From CAUZIZ01 sp965222655 (lineage in GTDB: Bacteria > Acidobacteriota > UBA6911 > RPQK01 > JAJDTT01), in assembly GCA_965222655.1 (NCBI GenBank), contig CBDCUP010000018.1, positions 1,062,998-1,126,997 of the forward strand: a stretch of DNA of 64,000 nt, read 5' to 3'. Position numbers and translations under genes: made by a program. How positions within the stretch are numbered: the stretch's first letter is position 1; every line of letters begins with the position of its first letter. This document shows positions 1 through 9,093 of this stretch, piece after piece. The notes beneath the pieces were generated by a model, which saw nothing but the letters and a program-made list of their open reading frames with translations, was not told the origin of the DNA and made no database searches.

Positions 1-2
1 GC

Positions 3-1861
3 TTTGCCGCCGCGGCGTTGCAACTCGTGGACCGGGACCGCTGGATCGGTTGGGATGCGGAGCAAAGGCGCGCCCATCTGCACGGGGTCGTGTGCCTGAG
101 CCGTTTTCTGATCCGACCCAGCGTGCAGTGTCAGAACCTGGCCTCGCGGGTGTTGAGCCTGAGCCTGCAGCGGCTGGCCGAAGACTTCGAGCAGCGCTAT
201 GGGTACCGTCCCTGGTTGGTCGAGAGTTTTGTAGACACGAGCCGGTTTTCGGGGGCATCCTATCGGGCAGCGAACTGGACCCGGGTGGGCCGAACCCAGG
301 GTCGGGGTCGGCAGGATCGTTTCACCCAGCGGGAGGAAACGATCAAGGACATCTATGTGTATGCGCTGGAGCCGGAGTTCCGCGCCCGCCTGGGGTTGGC
401 CGAGGGGGCCGGCTTGGGGCCGCTGGCTCCGGCCCAGGGGGTCGAGGCCGAGAGTTGGGCGGAAGAGGAGTTTGGCGGCGCGCCGCTGGGGGACGCGCGG
501 CTGAGCCGAAGACTGGTGAACATTGTGGAGTCCAAGGCGCAGGAACCGGGTCGTGCCTTTAGCGGGGTGGCCCAGGGGGATTGGCCGGCGGTCAAGGCCT
601 ACTACCGATTGATCGACCACCCGGACGAGGCCGCGGTGAGCCTGCCCCAGATTCTGCAGCCTCACCGGCAACGCACCCTGCGGCGCATGCAGGGGCAGCG
701 CACCGTGTTGTGCCTGCAGGACGGCACCGATCTGGACTATACGAGCCTGGCTCAGTGTGAAGGTCTGGGAGTGATCGGCAGCAACCAGACCGGCGCCCAG
801 AGTCGGGGATTGCACCTGCATTCGACCTTGGCCGTGGCCCCCAATGGACTTCCGCTGGGGGTCTTGCGCGCCCAGTGTCTGGCGCCGCAGTTGAAATCGC
901 CGCAAGAGAAGCGACCGAGCTGGGCCATCCCGATCGAGGAAAAACAGACCTTCTGCTGGATTCAAGCGCTGCGCGAGCTCGGAGAAGTGGCGGCCCAAAT
1001 GCCCCAGACGCGACTGATCAACGTCTGCGACCGGGAAGCGGATATCTTCGAGCTGTTCGAGGAGCAACGCCGTTACCCGGGGGTCGACCTACTGGTGCGC
1101 GCCCAACACAACCGCGGCATCACGGAGGAGCCGTTCAAGCTTTTCGAAGCGCTCGTACAGGAGCCGGTACAGACCCAGGTCCGCGTCCAGGTGCCGCGCC
1201 AGAGCGCTCGGCCCAAGCTCAGTAAGCGAAAGGCCCGGCCCCAGAGGCCCCGCCGCCGGGCGGAGCTCTCGGTCCGCTATCGGCGGATCCAACTTCGCCC
1301 CCCGAAATATTACCCGGATAAGGAGCCCATCGAGATCTGGGTGATTCAGGCGCGGGAGGACTCTCCGCCTGCGGGAACCGAAGCCATCGAGTGGTTCCTT
1401 CTGACTACCGCCACTCTCGCCTCGCCCGAAGCGGCGGTTCAATGCCTACGCTGGTATTGCCTGCGTTGGCGCATTGAAGACTGGCACCGGGTGCTGAAGT
1501 CCGGCTGCCGCATCGAAGAGATCGCCCACCGAAGCGCCGAGCGCCTCAGCCGGGCGATTGCGATCAACCTGGTCATCGCCTGGCGGATTATGCTGATGAC
1601 TCTGCTGGGCAGAGAAACCCCGGAACTGCCCGCCGAGGTGCTCTTCTCGGATCTTGAACTCCATGTCCTGGGGGCCTACGCCAAAAAAAAAGCTTGAACC
1701 CGCCCTCGCAGCTGGGTGAGGCGGTACGGCTGGTGGCGCGCATCGGAGGATACCTAGGACGCAACCAGGATGCGCCCCCGGGTCATGAGTTGATATGGCA
1801 GGGCTATTCACACCTCCGGCTCCTGTGTGAAGGCTTCGCTCTGGGAGACCCAGAAACATGA
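3..1861 (+). CDS. IS4-family (Tn5-like) transposase with N-terminal DUF4338 domain, 5'-partial, needs -1 frameshift
   Basis: The reading frame is open from base 3, so the gene begins left of the window; TTG at 18 is only the first in-window start. Residues 1-125 (from that TTG) resemble DUF4338, the domain of the Druantia protein DruA, ending in VGRTQGRGRQDR. Residues 140-559 are an IS4/Tn5-type DDE transposase: FGGAPLGDARLSRRL entry motif, candidate Asp in QDGTDLDY (about 236), Asp in CDREADIF (about 337) and Glu in WRIEDWHR (about 486). Frame 0 stops at 1695-1697, but the usual C-terminal tail (LGEAVRLVARIGGYLGRNQD, then IWQGYSHLRLLCEGF) continues in the -1 frame to a TGA at 1859-1861. The switch point is a run of nine A. 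Terminal repeats are not visible, so element boundaries are unknown. Domain naming is from family recall. Confidence 0.85.
1683..1691 (+). other. A9 slippery run at the transposase frame switch
   Basis: Nine consecutive A (three in-frame Lys codons) are followed by GCTTGA, the frame 0 stop. Slipping back one base gives KKKSLNPPSQLGEAVR, which restores the conserved C-terminus. This fits either programmed -1 frameshifting, known in several IS families, or a replication or sequencing slip in a homopolymer. Confidence 0.6.
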
Positions 1862-1897
1862 CTTTGTCCTGTACCGAATTACGGGTAAAGGGCAGGG

Positions 1898-3310
1898 CTA
1901 GGCCTCCAGGCGAATGGACTTTCCCTCTAGCTCGGTCTCAAGGACCACTGAATTGGACCAGAGCCGGCTCACGTGTGCCAGCGTCTTCTCCGCCGATCCC
2001 AGGTCGAGATCGCGACCATCGTGATAGTGCCTCAGCAGAAGCGTAGAGTTGCCTCCGTGACTTGAATTCTCGACTTTGATCACGGGGAGCGAGCCCACTC
2101 CTACACTGTTGACCAGAGTCTGCTTGATGTCCCTCCAGTGCTCCGGGCTGGAAGTCTTGGTCACCACCCGTCCATTGCCCGTGCTCTTCTGACTCTCATG
2201 CTGGAAGAGGTCCAGCTCCCTCATCACCGCAGGTGTCAGGAACCGTCTAAGGAAGGAAGCGTCCCGATCCGTCTCCCGAACCTCGAAGAGGATTTCGCAA
2301 CCGGCCTTCTGTCCACTCTCGGGCGGCACCGAGTCCCGTTCCTCAAAATCGATTCGCATCTTATCGAACCAGTCCAACTCGTCCCGTCTCAACAGCCCCT
2401 TGTCGACACATCCGTCATACCAGATTCTGAGGGCGTTCCAAACGAAGAACCCTAGATGATACGGGTTGATTCCGTTGGGATGGGGCGCCAGCACCTGGGC
2501 ATGTTTCACCATGAACTCCATGCGCTGGTCGGCGGAAAGGTCTAGCGAGTCGAGGATCTGTTTGTGCCAGTAGCTGGCCCATCCCTCATTCATGATCTTG
2601 GTTTCCATCTGGGGAATGAAGTATCGAGTCTCCTCATCCACGATGCTCAGCAGGTCCCGCTCCCATTCGCACAGTCGACCGTTGTTGTCTCGGAGAAACA
2701 GCAATAGATCTTCGTCGGCTGCAGTCGGCTGGCCTACGGGCTCATTCTCGAGATCCTGGGACTCTTCCTGTTGCTCACCTTTCTGTTTCACGACGGATTG
2801 ATTGCGGCGGCACTGAAGCGATATCGCATGTGCCGAGTCGAGGACGCCTTCCACCCGCTCGATGCCAATCGTTGGGTCTTCGATGTAGCTGCGGATCCTT
2901 TTGGCATGAACCTTGAAGAGGTCGACGGCCAGCTCCGCCCGGGTTTGGCGAAAGGTGAAATTGTTCTTGAAGAAGTCGTTGTGTCCGTACACGTGAGCGA
3001 TCGTCAGGACCTGCATGAGGAGTGAGTTGTCCCGCATCAGGTAGGCCAGACAGGGATTGGAGTTGATCACCATTTCGTAGGGGAGGCCGGTCACCCCATA
3101 GTCGTACATGGTTTTCAAGCGTTCATAGGCCTTCCCATAGGACCAGTGTGGATAGTGTGAGGGAAGCCCGGAATAGGCCATGTAGCCCAGCATCTGAGCC
3201 TGATCACTGATTTCGAACTCCTGTGGGTAACAGGAAAGGCCCAAATCTAGAGCCAACTCTTCTATATACTTCGCCCAACCTTCGAGATCGGGTATGTTGT
3301 AATCGTTCAT
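1898..3310 (-). CDS. spoVR: SpoVR family protein (YcgB-like)
   Basis: This 470-residue protein has the usual length and layout of the SpoVR/YcgB family: N-terminal MNDYNIPDLEGWAKYIEELA, the MYDYGVTGLPYEMVINSNP block (about 68-86), an H-x-Y-G-H-N-D-F-F-K-N-N segment (about 107-118), and the MNEGWASYWHKQILD block (about 238-252) typical of the family. The biochemical role is not established; in Bacillus SpoVR affects spore cortex formation, and in enterobacteria ycgB accompanies yeaGH. It is the last gene of a minus-strand operon, its ATG lying 2 bases after the yeaH stop. The central stretch (about 175-200) is rich in Gln/Glu and probably flexible. No signal peptide is visible, so it is probably cytoplasmic. 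Confidence 0.92.
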   Translation of the reverse strand: MNDYNIPDLEGWAKYIEELALDLGLSCYPQEFEISDQAQMLGYMAYSGLPSHYPHWSYGKAYERLKTMYDYGVTGLPYEMVINSNPCLAYLMRDNSLLMQVLTIAHVYGHNDFFKNNFTFRQTRAELAVDLFKVHAKRIRSYIEDPTIGIERVEGVLDSAHAISLQCRRNQSVVKQKGEQQEESQDLENEPVGQPTAADEDLLLFLRDNNGRLCEWERDLLSIVDEETRYFIPQMETKIMNEGWASYWHKQILDSLDLSADQRMEFMVKHAQVLAPHPNGINPYHLGFFVWNALRIWYDGCVDKGLLRRDELDWFDKMRIDFEERDSVPPESGQKAGCEILFEVRETDRDASFLRRFLTPAVMRELDLFQHESQKSTGNGRVVTKTSSPEHWRDIKQTLVNSVGVGSLPVIKVENSSHGGNSTLLLRHYHDGRDLDLGSAEKTLAHVSRLWSNSVVLETELEGKSIRLEA

Positions 3311-3312
3311 CG

Positions 3313-4557
3313 TTACTTTTCCAGGCGAAGAAACTCTTCAAATGCAGGCCAGATATCTTGTTTCTGACGGATCGGGACCGATTTGTAGTTCTCGGCGGTG
3401 ACACCGGAGGAGAAGAAGTCCAGAAGACTGCTGCTCCCGGAATAGGAGCCCGGGGGCTTAATCTCTCCGTAGCCGAATAGATTGCAAGCCTGGCAGAGTT
3501 CGAGTGCCGCTTCCAAGGCCTTCGGGTTGTCCGTGTCGAAGTTGTCCCCATCGGAACAGTGGAATGCGTAGATGTTCCAGAGGCTGGGGTGGAAGCGCTC
3601 CTGGATGATCTGGAGCGCCTTGTTGTAGCCTGAGGAGATGAAGGTCCCGCCCGATTCACCCTTGCGAAAGAACTCCTCTTCTGTGGCTTCCCGAGCCTCG
3701 GTGTCGTGAGAGATGAATACCACCTCGGTGCTGGCATACTTCGTTGAGACGAAGCGATGGAGCAGGAAGAAGAAGCTCCGAGCCAGGTATTTCTTCGACA
3801 CGTCCATTGATCCGGACGTATCCATGATGCAGATGACGACTGCGTTGGACTCACGCCTGAGTTTCGGGTTTCGATGACGATAGCGGAGATCACGCTCCCA
3901 GAAGGGTGACCGAGGTGGCAGCGAGGACCCTGCTCGCCGAGCAGACTTCGGTGCCACTCCCACCGCCAGGCCGAGATCGGCATCCGGAGCTGCGCCTTCT
4001 TCTGACACAGAAGAGCGTCGGGCGATCTGGAGTCGGCGCACGCGTTCGATGGCGCTGCGCTGAAGCGAGAGGCGTGCCCTGACGCCCTTCCGGCGATAGC
4101 CCAGAGACTTCTGGTTGTGTTCCAACTCTATGGTTTTCAGTTGCTTGCGCTCCTGATTTGGCAGCTCCAGGTCCTCGAACATGATCTCGATCAGTTCATC
4201 CAGGGTGATCTCGGTCTCGTAGTAGTCGGAGCCGGCCTTTTCACCTGGCTGCTCCGAACCCGGTTGGGGATTCGAGTCGCGGCCGATCACTTGTCCAGGC
4301 TGGGTTTGACCTTCTCCCTGGCCTACTTGGGGATGATTTGCCCCGAAGCTGAAGCGGTACTCTTTGATCCCACGTATCGGTACCTTGACGATCCGATCGC
4401 GACTCTTGCCGATGATCGCCTCCTCGGCGATGACGTCGGCGATGTTCTCGCGGATCGCTTGCCGGACCTTGAGACGGTGACGGGAGCGGTCTCCGGCGCT
4501 GCGATCGCTGCGCTGAGCGTCTGACGGTTGCCATTTGCGGATCACGATGTGAGACAT
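3313..4557 (-). CDS. yeaH: DUF444 family von Willebrand A-like protein (YeaH/YhbH)
   Basis: This 414-residue protein carries the DUF444 signature. An N-terminal basic region (DRSRHRLKVRQAIRENIADV) is followed by linker and low-complexity Gly/Gln sequence, then a vWA-like domain starting with VVICIMDTSGSMDVSKKYLA (about 244-263), whose DTSGS is a MIDAS-type metal site. The segments STEVVFISHDTEAREATEEEFF and YAFHCSDGDNFDTDN are conserved in YeaH/YhbH. It lies between prkA and spoVR, an order conserved in many bacteria as a stress and nutrient-response operon. By analogy with E. coli YeaG/YeaH it probably partners or is phosphorylated by the PrkA kinase. It is separated from prkA by about 106 bases and nearly touches spoVR. 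Confidence 0.93.
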   Translation of the reverse strand: MSHIVIRKWQPSDAQRSDRSAGDRSRHRLKVRQAIRENIADVIAEEAIIGKSRDRIVKVPIRGIKEYRFSFGANHPQVGQGEGQTQPGQVIGRDSNPQPGSEQPGEKAGSDYYETEITLDELIEIMFEDLELPNQERKQLKTIELEHNQKSLGYRRKGVRARLSLQRSAIERVRRLQIARRSSVSEEGAAPDADLGLAVGVAPKSARRAGSSLPPRSPFWERDLRYRHRNPKLRRESNAVVICIMDTSGSMDVSKKYLARSFFFLLHRFVSTKYASTEVVFISHDTEAREATEEEFFRKGESGGTFISSGYNKALQIIQERFHPSLWNIYAFHCSDGDNFDTDNPKALEAALELCQACNLFGYGEIKPPGSYSGSSSLLDFFSSGVTAENYKSVPIRQKQDIWPAFEEFLRLEK

Positions 4558-4663
4558 AATCCTCTCTCGAGAGATGAAGCGGCCTGCGTCGGTATCGGGG
4601 GAAGCTCCTCGATCGGTGATCTTCGGAGCCCTTCCCCGAAGCCGGCGGCTGGGCGCCTTCTCC

Positions 4664-6616
4664 TCAATCCTTCCAGAGGTTGTTGGCCGCGTAGTTCAGA
4701 ACCAGGTCCACGCAGTGGGAACAGTAGCCGTTTTCCAGAAGACTCTGGACCATCAAGTCGTACTTCTGGCTCTGTTCTTCGTCCCGAGATCGGCTCTTGG
4801 TCACGATTCGGCTCATTTCCCGCACCGAAGTCATCAGCCGCTTCTCGATCGCCTCCTTGAGGGGCTCATAGCTGCGATAGGAGAGGTTCTCTCCCCGTCG
4901 GTTGGAGGACCAGAGATAGGCAATCACCTCCTGTCGAAAACCCTCTGCTGCCGTGCCCACGACAGCGATCTGTTCCTCGATGGACTTGAGGAAACCCTCA
5001 TCGGGTTCAAGCTCTTCGCGAGTCCTTGAATCCAGGACCTTGGTCTTGTTCACGGACGCTTCAACATGGTCCAGGTAGTTCTGGAAGAGCTGTTCCGCTT
5101 GTTCCTGGTAGGAATAGACAAAGGCCTTGGCGATTTCCTTCTCGATCACCAGCAGATACTCCTTGTGGAGCGTGTCCTGGAGCAGTTCGAGGTAGATCTT
5201 GCGGTCATCGTCGGACAGGTCGGCCTCCTTGACCATCTTGATCAAAGCCTCCCTGACATTGATGGGGTTGATGCAGGGACTACCGAGGCCGTCGGAGAGC
5301 GCGTTATCCAGTGCCTTCATGATGAATCGGGTGGAAATCCCGTCCATCCCTTCGCCGCGAGCGTCCTCGCGCAGTTCGCACACGTCGACTCTTCTGAGCT
5401 TCCCCTTTTCCACGACTTTCTCGCCGTTGTAGAGCCTGAGCTTCGTCATGGGGTCACATTTTGGGTTGGGGTGAAGTCGCGTGAGGATGGCGAACATCGA
5501 TGCCATCTCCAGCGTGTGCGGAGCCACATGAACCCGGAAATCTGATTGCCGGATCATCTTCTCGTAGATCCGGACTTCCTCTGACAGCCGGAGATTGTAA
5601 GGGATTTTCACCACCACGATTCGGTCCAGGATAGCTTCGTTGGTATGGTCCGATTTGAATCTCTGCCACTCGGCTTCGTTGGAGTGGGCAACGATAGCGG
5701 TATCGACGTAGATCATGCCATGGCGACCGGGAGCGGGTATTACCTTCTCCTGGGTGGCCGTGATCATGGCGTGCAGATACTCGATTTCGTTTTTGAAAAC
5801 CTCGATGAACTCGACCAGGCCTCGGTTGCCGACGTTGAGAGCGCCGTCGAGGTCCAGCACCCGGGGATCGCCCTCAGAGTAGAGGTCCAGCTTGGAGATG
5901 TCTTCGGACCCGATCAGCACCGATGTATCCTGGTTGTTCGGGTCAACCGGTGGAACAGCCGCGATGCCGACGCGACTGCGGGTGGAAAACTCGCGGGTGA
6001 CGATCGGCATCTCTTCATATCGGGTGTCGAACTCCTGCTTGAGCCGCGTTCGGCAGATGGGGCACAGATCTCCTTCGATTCGAACACCCAACATCTCCTC
6101 GAAGGCGGGCCTGAGATGACGGGGGAGGAGGTGGAGCGGCTCCTCGTGCATGGGACAGTTTTCTATGGCGTAGAAAGGCCCCATGTCCTCGAGTCCTGAT
6201 TTGATCTTCTGGATGAGGGAGCTCTTGCCCGAGCCGACTGGACCCATGAGGTAGAGTACCTGGCGGCTTTCTTCCCCTTTCAGGGCGGCGGAACGAAAGT
6301 AGCGAACGATCTGGGCGACAGTCTTTTCGAGACCGAAGAACTCCTTCTGGAAGAAGTCGTAAACCGGTACCGGCTCGTCCTGGTAGAGTCGCTTTGCCCG
6401 CAGATCATCGGTTTCGAGAAGCTGGCGGGATCCCGCTTTCATGATGACCTCGTAGATGCGGGCGTGAGCCAATCCGGCAGCGGACGGGTCCTTCCGGATC
6501 AGTTCCAGATAGTCCAGGAAACTGCCCCTCCAGGTCTTCTTCGAGTTTGTTTCGCGATCTCGAAGGATCAGATTTCTCAGGTCTTGCTTTGCTACGATGC
6601 TTCGTTGTGTGCTCAT
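4664..6616 (-). CDS. prkA: PrkA (YeaG) serine protein kinase
   Basis: This 650-residue protein has an AAA-type PrkA N-terminal domain, with Walker A GPVGSGKSSLIQ at about 125-136, and a PrkA C-terminal domain (about 370-650). Family members are Ser/Thr kinases active in nutrient-stress responses; E. coli YeaG is RpoS-controlled. The segment GDLCPICRTRLKQEFD (about 215-230) contains a CxxC typical of PrkA. An upstream in-frame ATG exists at 6661, but ATGs at 6619 and 6616 follow an AGGGGG Shine-Dalgarno run, and MSTQRSIVAKQDLRNL resembles a normal start, so 6616 is chosen. First gene of the prkA-yeaH-spoVR operon. Confidence 0.93.
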   Translation of the reverse strand: MSTQRSIVAKQDLRNLILRDRETNSKKTWRGSFLDYLELIRKDPSAAGLAHARIYEVIMKAGSRQLLETDDLRAKRLYQDEPVPVYDFFQKEFFGLEKTVAQIVRYFRSAALKGEESRQVLYLMGPVGSGKSSLIQKIKSGLEDMGPFYAIENCPMHEEPLHLLPRHLRPAFEEMLGVRIEGDLCPICRTRLKQEFDTRYEEMPIVTREFSTRSRVGIAAVPPVDPNNQDTSVLIGSEDISKLDLYSEGDPRVLDLDGALNVGNRGLVEFIEVFKNEIEYLHAMITATQEKVIPAPGRHGMIYVDTAIVAHSNEAEWQRFKSDHTNEAILDRIVVVKIPYNLRLSEEVRIYEKMIRQSDFRVHVAPHTLEMASMFAILTRLHPNPKCDPMTKLRLYNGEKVVEKGKLRRVDVCELREDARGEGMDGISTRFIMKALDNALSDGLGSPCINPINVREALIKMVKEADLSDDDRKIYLELLQDTLHKEYLLVIEKEIAKAFVYSYQEQAEQLFQNYLDHVEASVNKTKVLDSRTREELEPDEGFLKSIEEQIAVVGTAAEGFRQEVIAYLWSSNRRGENLSYRSYEPLKEAIEKRLMTSVREMSRIVTKSRSRDEEQSQKYDLMVQSLLENGYCSHCVDLVLNYAANNLWKD

Positions 6617-6724
6617 CATGTACCCCCTTAGTTCGACGAGTCGCAGCCGGATTTCGTTCAACGCGATACGGTCTGGCAGATGCCCTTGTCAGGATGCCTA
6701 CATCTATGGGGTGTCTTGTTTCAA

Positions 6725-6764
6725 CCCTTGCCTTTGCCCTTGCCCGTGCCCATGCCCGCAACCA
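6725..6764 (-). repeat. Degenerate hexanucleotide tract (GGGCAA on the minus strand) upstream of prkA
   Basis: The plus strand reads as repeats of CCCTTGCC/CCTTTGCC/CCCGTGCC/CCCATGCC. On the minus strand it is G-run rich (GGGCAAGGGCAAGG) and lies about 110-150 bases upstream of the prkA start. A longer tract of the same unit lies upstream of rnpB at 28732-28806. The rest of 6617-6959 shows only the promoter listed next. Confidence 0.6.
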
Positions 6765-6873
6765 TCTACACACTGTTTGAACGTATAGGTGAAGGTGTTG
6801 GTTGAAAGCCCCGATGCACACCAGATGAGGTCAGGGCAGGGGCCAGAAGGAGAGCTTGCGGAACCTAATCTTC

Positions 6874-6902
6874 TTGACACCGTCCAAAGCGTAAAGTATA
6901 TG
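6874..6902 (+). promoter_or_regulatory. Sigma-70-like promoter of the lipoprotein gene
   Basis: TTGACA (6874-6879) matches the -35 consensus exactly and is spaced 17 bases from TATATG (6897-6902), a 4/6 match to TATAAT. It lies 57 bases upstream of the lipoprotein ATG. Predicted by eye only. Confidence 0.6.
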
Positions 6903-6959
6903 AAGAACACCCACTACAACGCGTGTTGGAAAACCACGCTTCTATAGGAGGAAAAGATC

Positions 6960-7349
6960 ATGGGTTTCTATATGAGAATTCTGGCTGTGCTAGGTGTGGC
7001 TGTGATCCTGGTGGGCTGTGGCGGTGCTCCTGCCCCCGAGACTGCCGAGCAGCCTCCAGCGGCAGAGCCCCCGGCTGAGAAGCCAATGGAGAGCGCAGCC
7101 ATGACGTGGACCGGCTGGCTGGCCGACGAGAAGTGCGCCCTCGCGGGGAAGGCGGCCACCGACGATCATGCCGGATGCGCCCAGAACTGCGTCAAGGGTG
7201 GCCAACCGATCGTTTTCGTCAGCGAGTCGGACAAGGCGGTCTACACACTGGACTCCCCGGATAAGGTCCAAGAGCACGTGGGCCACAAGGTGACGCTGGA
7301 AGGCACCATGGATGGCACCACCATCGCAGTTGCTTCAGTCACGATGTGA
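6960..7349 (+). CDS. Small lipoprotein, DUF5818-like
   Basis: The product is 129 residues. The N-terminus MRILAVLGVAVILVGC is a type II signal peptide with lipobox LVGC (Cys about residue 20), so it should be lipid-anchored. A Pro/Glu/Ala-rich linker (about 22-46) follows, then a compact domain (about 49-129) with WTGWLADEKCA, CAQNCVKGGQPIVFV and VGHKVTLEGTMDGTTIAVASV. This pattern of three Cys plus a C-terminal OB-like beta segment resembles DUF5818, common in acidobacteria; function unknown. AGGAGG lies 8 bases before the ATG, with a second in-frame ATG four codons later. Single-gene unit, with its own promoter and a following hairpin. Confidence 0.85.
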   Translation: MGFYMRILAVLGVAVILVGCGGAPAPETAEQPPAAEPPAEKPMESAAMTWTGWLADEKCALAGKAATDDHAGCAQNCVKGGQPIVFVSESDKAVYTLDSPDKVQEHVGHKVTLEGTMDGTTIAVASVTM

Positions 7350-7374
7350 TGAGGGACAGCTGCGATTGATGAAC

Positions 7375-7409
7375 GGCTCTACCCCACACCAGATGGGTGG
7401 GGTAGAGCC
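7375..7409 (+). terminator. Hairpin downstream of the lipoprotein gene
   Basis: GGCTCTACCCCAC pairs perfectly with GTGGGGTAGAGCC (13 bp) around a 9-base loop, starting 25 bases after the stop. There is no T tract, so it may be a Rho-assisted or weak terminator, or an mRNA-end stabiliser. Confidence 0.5.
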
Positions 7410-7410
7410 C

Positions 7411-7591
7411 TAGCCCGGATTTCTCATCGCTGGTCTACTGCGTCGCCGCAAACGTCCGTCCTGGCTGCGTTACGCTCTCTCGGCCTCCTCGACGTACTGC
7501 ACGAGTACGACTGCGGGGGCCTCGGTCGCAAGCCTTGCCAAGACGGCCCTTGCGGCGCCTCGCTACGACAAGCGATGAGAAATCCGAGCTA
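7411..7591 (+). repeat. Repeat family A, copy 1 (181-bp palindromic MITE-like element)
   Basis: The ends are TAGCCCGGATTTCTCATCGC and the inverted GCGATGAGAAATCCGAGCTA. The whole element is a near-palindrome, with arms of roughly 90 bases pairing imperfectly around a central GTACTGCACGAGTAC. Near-identical 181-bp copies lie at 25342-25522 and 29743-29923, and an inverted 212-bp copy at 44699-44910. No coding capacity. Confidence 0.85.
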
Positions 7592-7615
7592 GTTCTTCGA
7601 ATCCGTGCCCGCGGT

Positions 7616-8668
7616 CTAGTCCCAGGCTTCTCTGATCAATCTTGACCAGTTGGCGTGCATGATGTTCTCGATGTCCTGGGAACTGTAGCCACGCCGCTCC
7701 AGGATCGCCGGAATCCCTTGTAAATCGGCAATCGTGTCCATATCAGCAGGGCACTGTTCCTTGCCGTAGCCTCCGTCCAGATCTGACCCGATGGCGACGT
7801 GACGTGCGTTGCCTGCCAGCTGGCACACATGATCCATGTGGTCGACTACGGTTTCGAAGGTGATGTCGCTATTGTCCATGGCCTCTCTGTCCCATGAGGG
7901 AGAGAGCATCCAGTCATCGAAAGCCGTTCCTATAACGGCTCCTCGCCCTACCAATGCCTTGATCTGCCGATCGTCGATTTGCCGATCATTGTCGCAGAGG
8001 CTGCGGCAACAGTTATGACTGGCTAGGACCTGTCCCTGGAATAGATCCAAGGCCTCCCAGAAGGCCTTTTCTGCCAGGTGGCTGGTGTCCAGAATCATCC
8101 CCACCTCTTCCAGGGCCTTGAGCAACTCTCTTCCTCGGGGTGTCAGCCCTCCGGGAGCCCCGGTTCCGTGGGAATAGGGGCTGACGCCGTAATGACAGAG
8201 GCTGACCACACGCAGACCATGATCCCACCACTGAGGTACCTGATCTGGGGAAACAATGGGATCGGCACCCTCCATGGCGAGCACGTAGCCTTGAGGGGAC
8301 TGCGGGTCGGACTCCCACTGCTGCAGATGAGCGTCCAGACCCTCTCTGTCCCGGACCTGCCGCATCACACCCCTGGCTTCCATCTGTCGGTAGTAGGCCA
8401 GGTGTCCCTGGCACCGGGCATAGGCGATGTCCTGGTTTCGCACACCAGAGAACCGCTTCCCCTGAGAGCCGACCCTGCACTGGATCACGGCAAAGACAAG
8501 CCCGATGTTTCCTCGCCGCAGCTCCTCGAAGTTCAGAACGTTGAGGCCGCGGCCCTTCTGCGCCATTCCCGCTTCGGACTCGCGAATCTGCGGGATGCTC
8601 TGTCGCAGATCCCGATTCCACTCCAGGGCGTTGTAAGCGATGTCGAGATGAGCATCAATGATGAGCAT
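7616..8668 (-). CDS. Membrane-dipeptidase-like zinc peptidase (family M19)
   Basis: This 350-residue protein has an amidohydrolase-type TIM barrel. Candidate metal ligands match the renal-dipeptidase pattern: H7 and D9 in DAHLD, E133 in AMEGAD, H197 in LDTSHL and H218 in ASHNCC. IGSDLDGGYG (about 291-300) and a C-terminal NIMHANWSRLI motif are also conserved. It probably hydrolyses dipeptides or related small amide substrates. No signal peptide is seen, so it is probably cytoplasmic. It stands alone between repeats A and B. The substrate cannot be inferred from sequence. Confidence 0.9.
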   Translation of the reverse strand: MLIIDAHLDIAYNALEWNRDLRQSIPQIRESEAGMAQKGRGLNVLNFEELRRGNIGLVFAVIQCRVGSQGKRFSGVRNQDIAYARCQGHLAYYRQMEARGVMRQVRDREGLDAHLQQWESDPQSPQGYVLAMEGADPIVSPDQVPQWWDHGLRVVSLCHYGVSPYSHGTGAPGGLTPRGRELLKALEEVGMILDTSHLAEKAFWEALDLFQGQVLASHNCCRSLCDNDRQIDDRQIKALVGRGAVIGTAFDDWMLSPSWDREAMDNSDITFETVVDHMDHVCQLAGNARHVAIGSDLDGGYGKEQCPADMDTIADLQGIPAILERRGYSSQDIENIMHANWSRLIREAWD

Positions 8669-8786
8669 GTTGGGTTCCTCGTGGGTTTGAGCGAATCTGT
8701 CTCTGACTCCCCCTTTTCAGGCTAGTCATGTCGCTGGCTGCAAGCCGGCCCATACGAGAAAGAAACTTCTTCTCACTTCAAGGGGG

Positions 8787-9047
8787 CCATCACCTACGCC
8801 GAAGGCGTTACTGCGAGTGGCCCGGGGTTGGCGATGCGGAGCGAAGCGAGCTACCCTGGGTTCAAAATGCCCCTGTCTTTTCTACACTGAAAGTGTTATT
8901 GCCAAAACGTTGCCTATGTGTCGGGAGCAACCCTGCGGCAATCACTCCTTCAGGGTAAGGCCTTTTCTTGACCGACCTAGACCTAGGGTAGCTCGCTTCG
9001 CATTGCAACCCTGGGCTACTCGCAATAACGCCTTCGGTGTAAGAGAG
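8787..9047 (-). repeat. Repeat family B, copy 1 (about 260-bp palindromic element)
   Basis: Outer arms carry CGCCGAAGGCGTTACTGCG and its inverse, then CCCAGGGTTGCAATGCGAAG-type inner arms. The middle contains the small palindromes ACACTGAAAGTGTTATTG and TCCTTCAGGGTAAGG. It aligns along its length, in opposite orientation, with 59617-59863. Similarity seems to extend upstream through CGAGAAAG. Together with flanking sequence it fills the 425-base gap between the M19 gene and the next gene; no ORF of interest is seen there. Confidence 0.8.
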
Positions 9048-9093
9048 TACCCCAGAAAACGTGTCACGGCATTCTAGTTGCCTCAAGTCTCAT

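Noticed and set aside
6405..6821. 138-residue minus-strand frame overlapping the prkA start
   Set aside because: Out of frame with PrkA and built partly from the hexamer tract.
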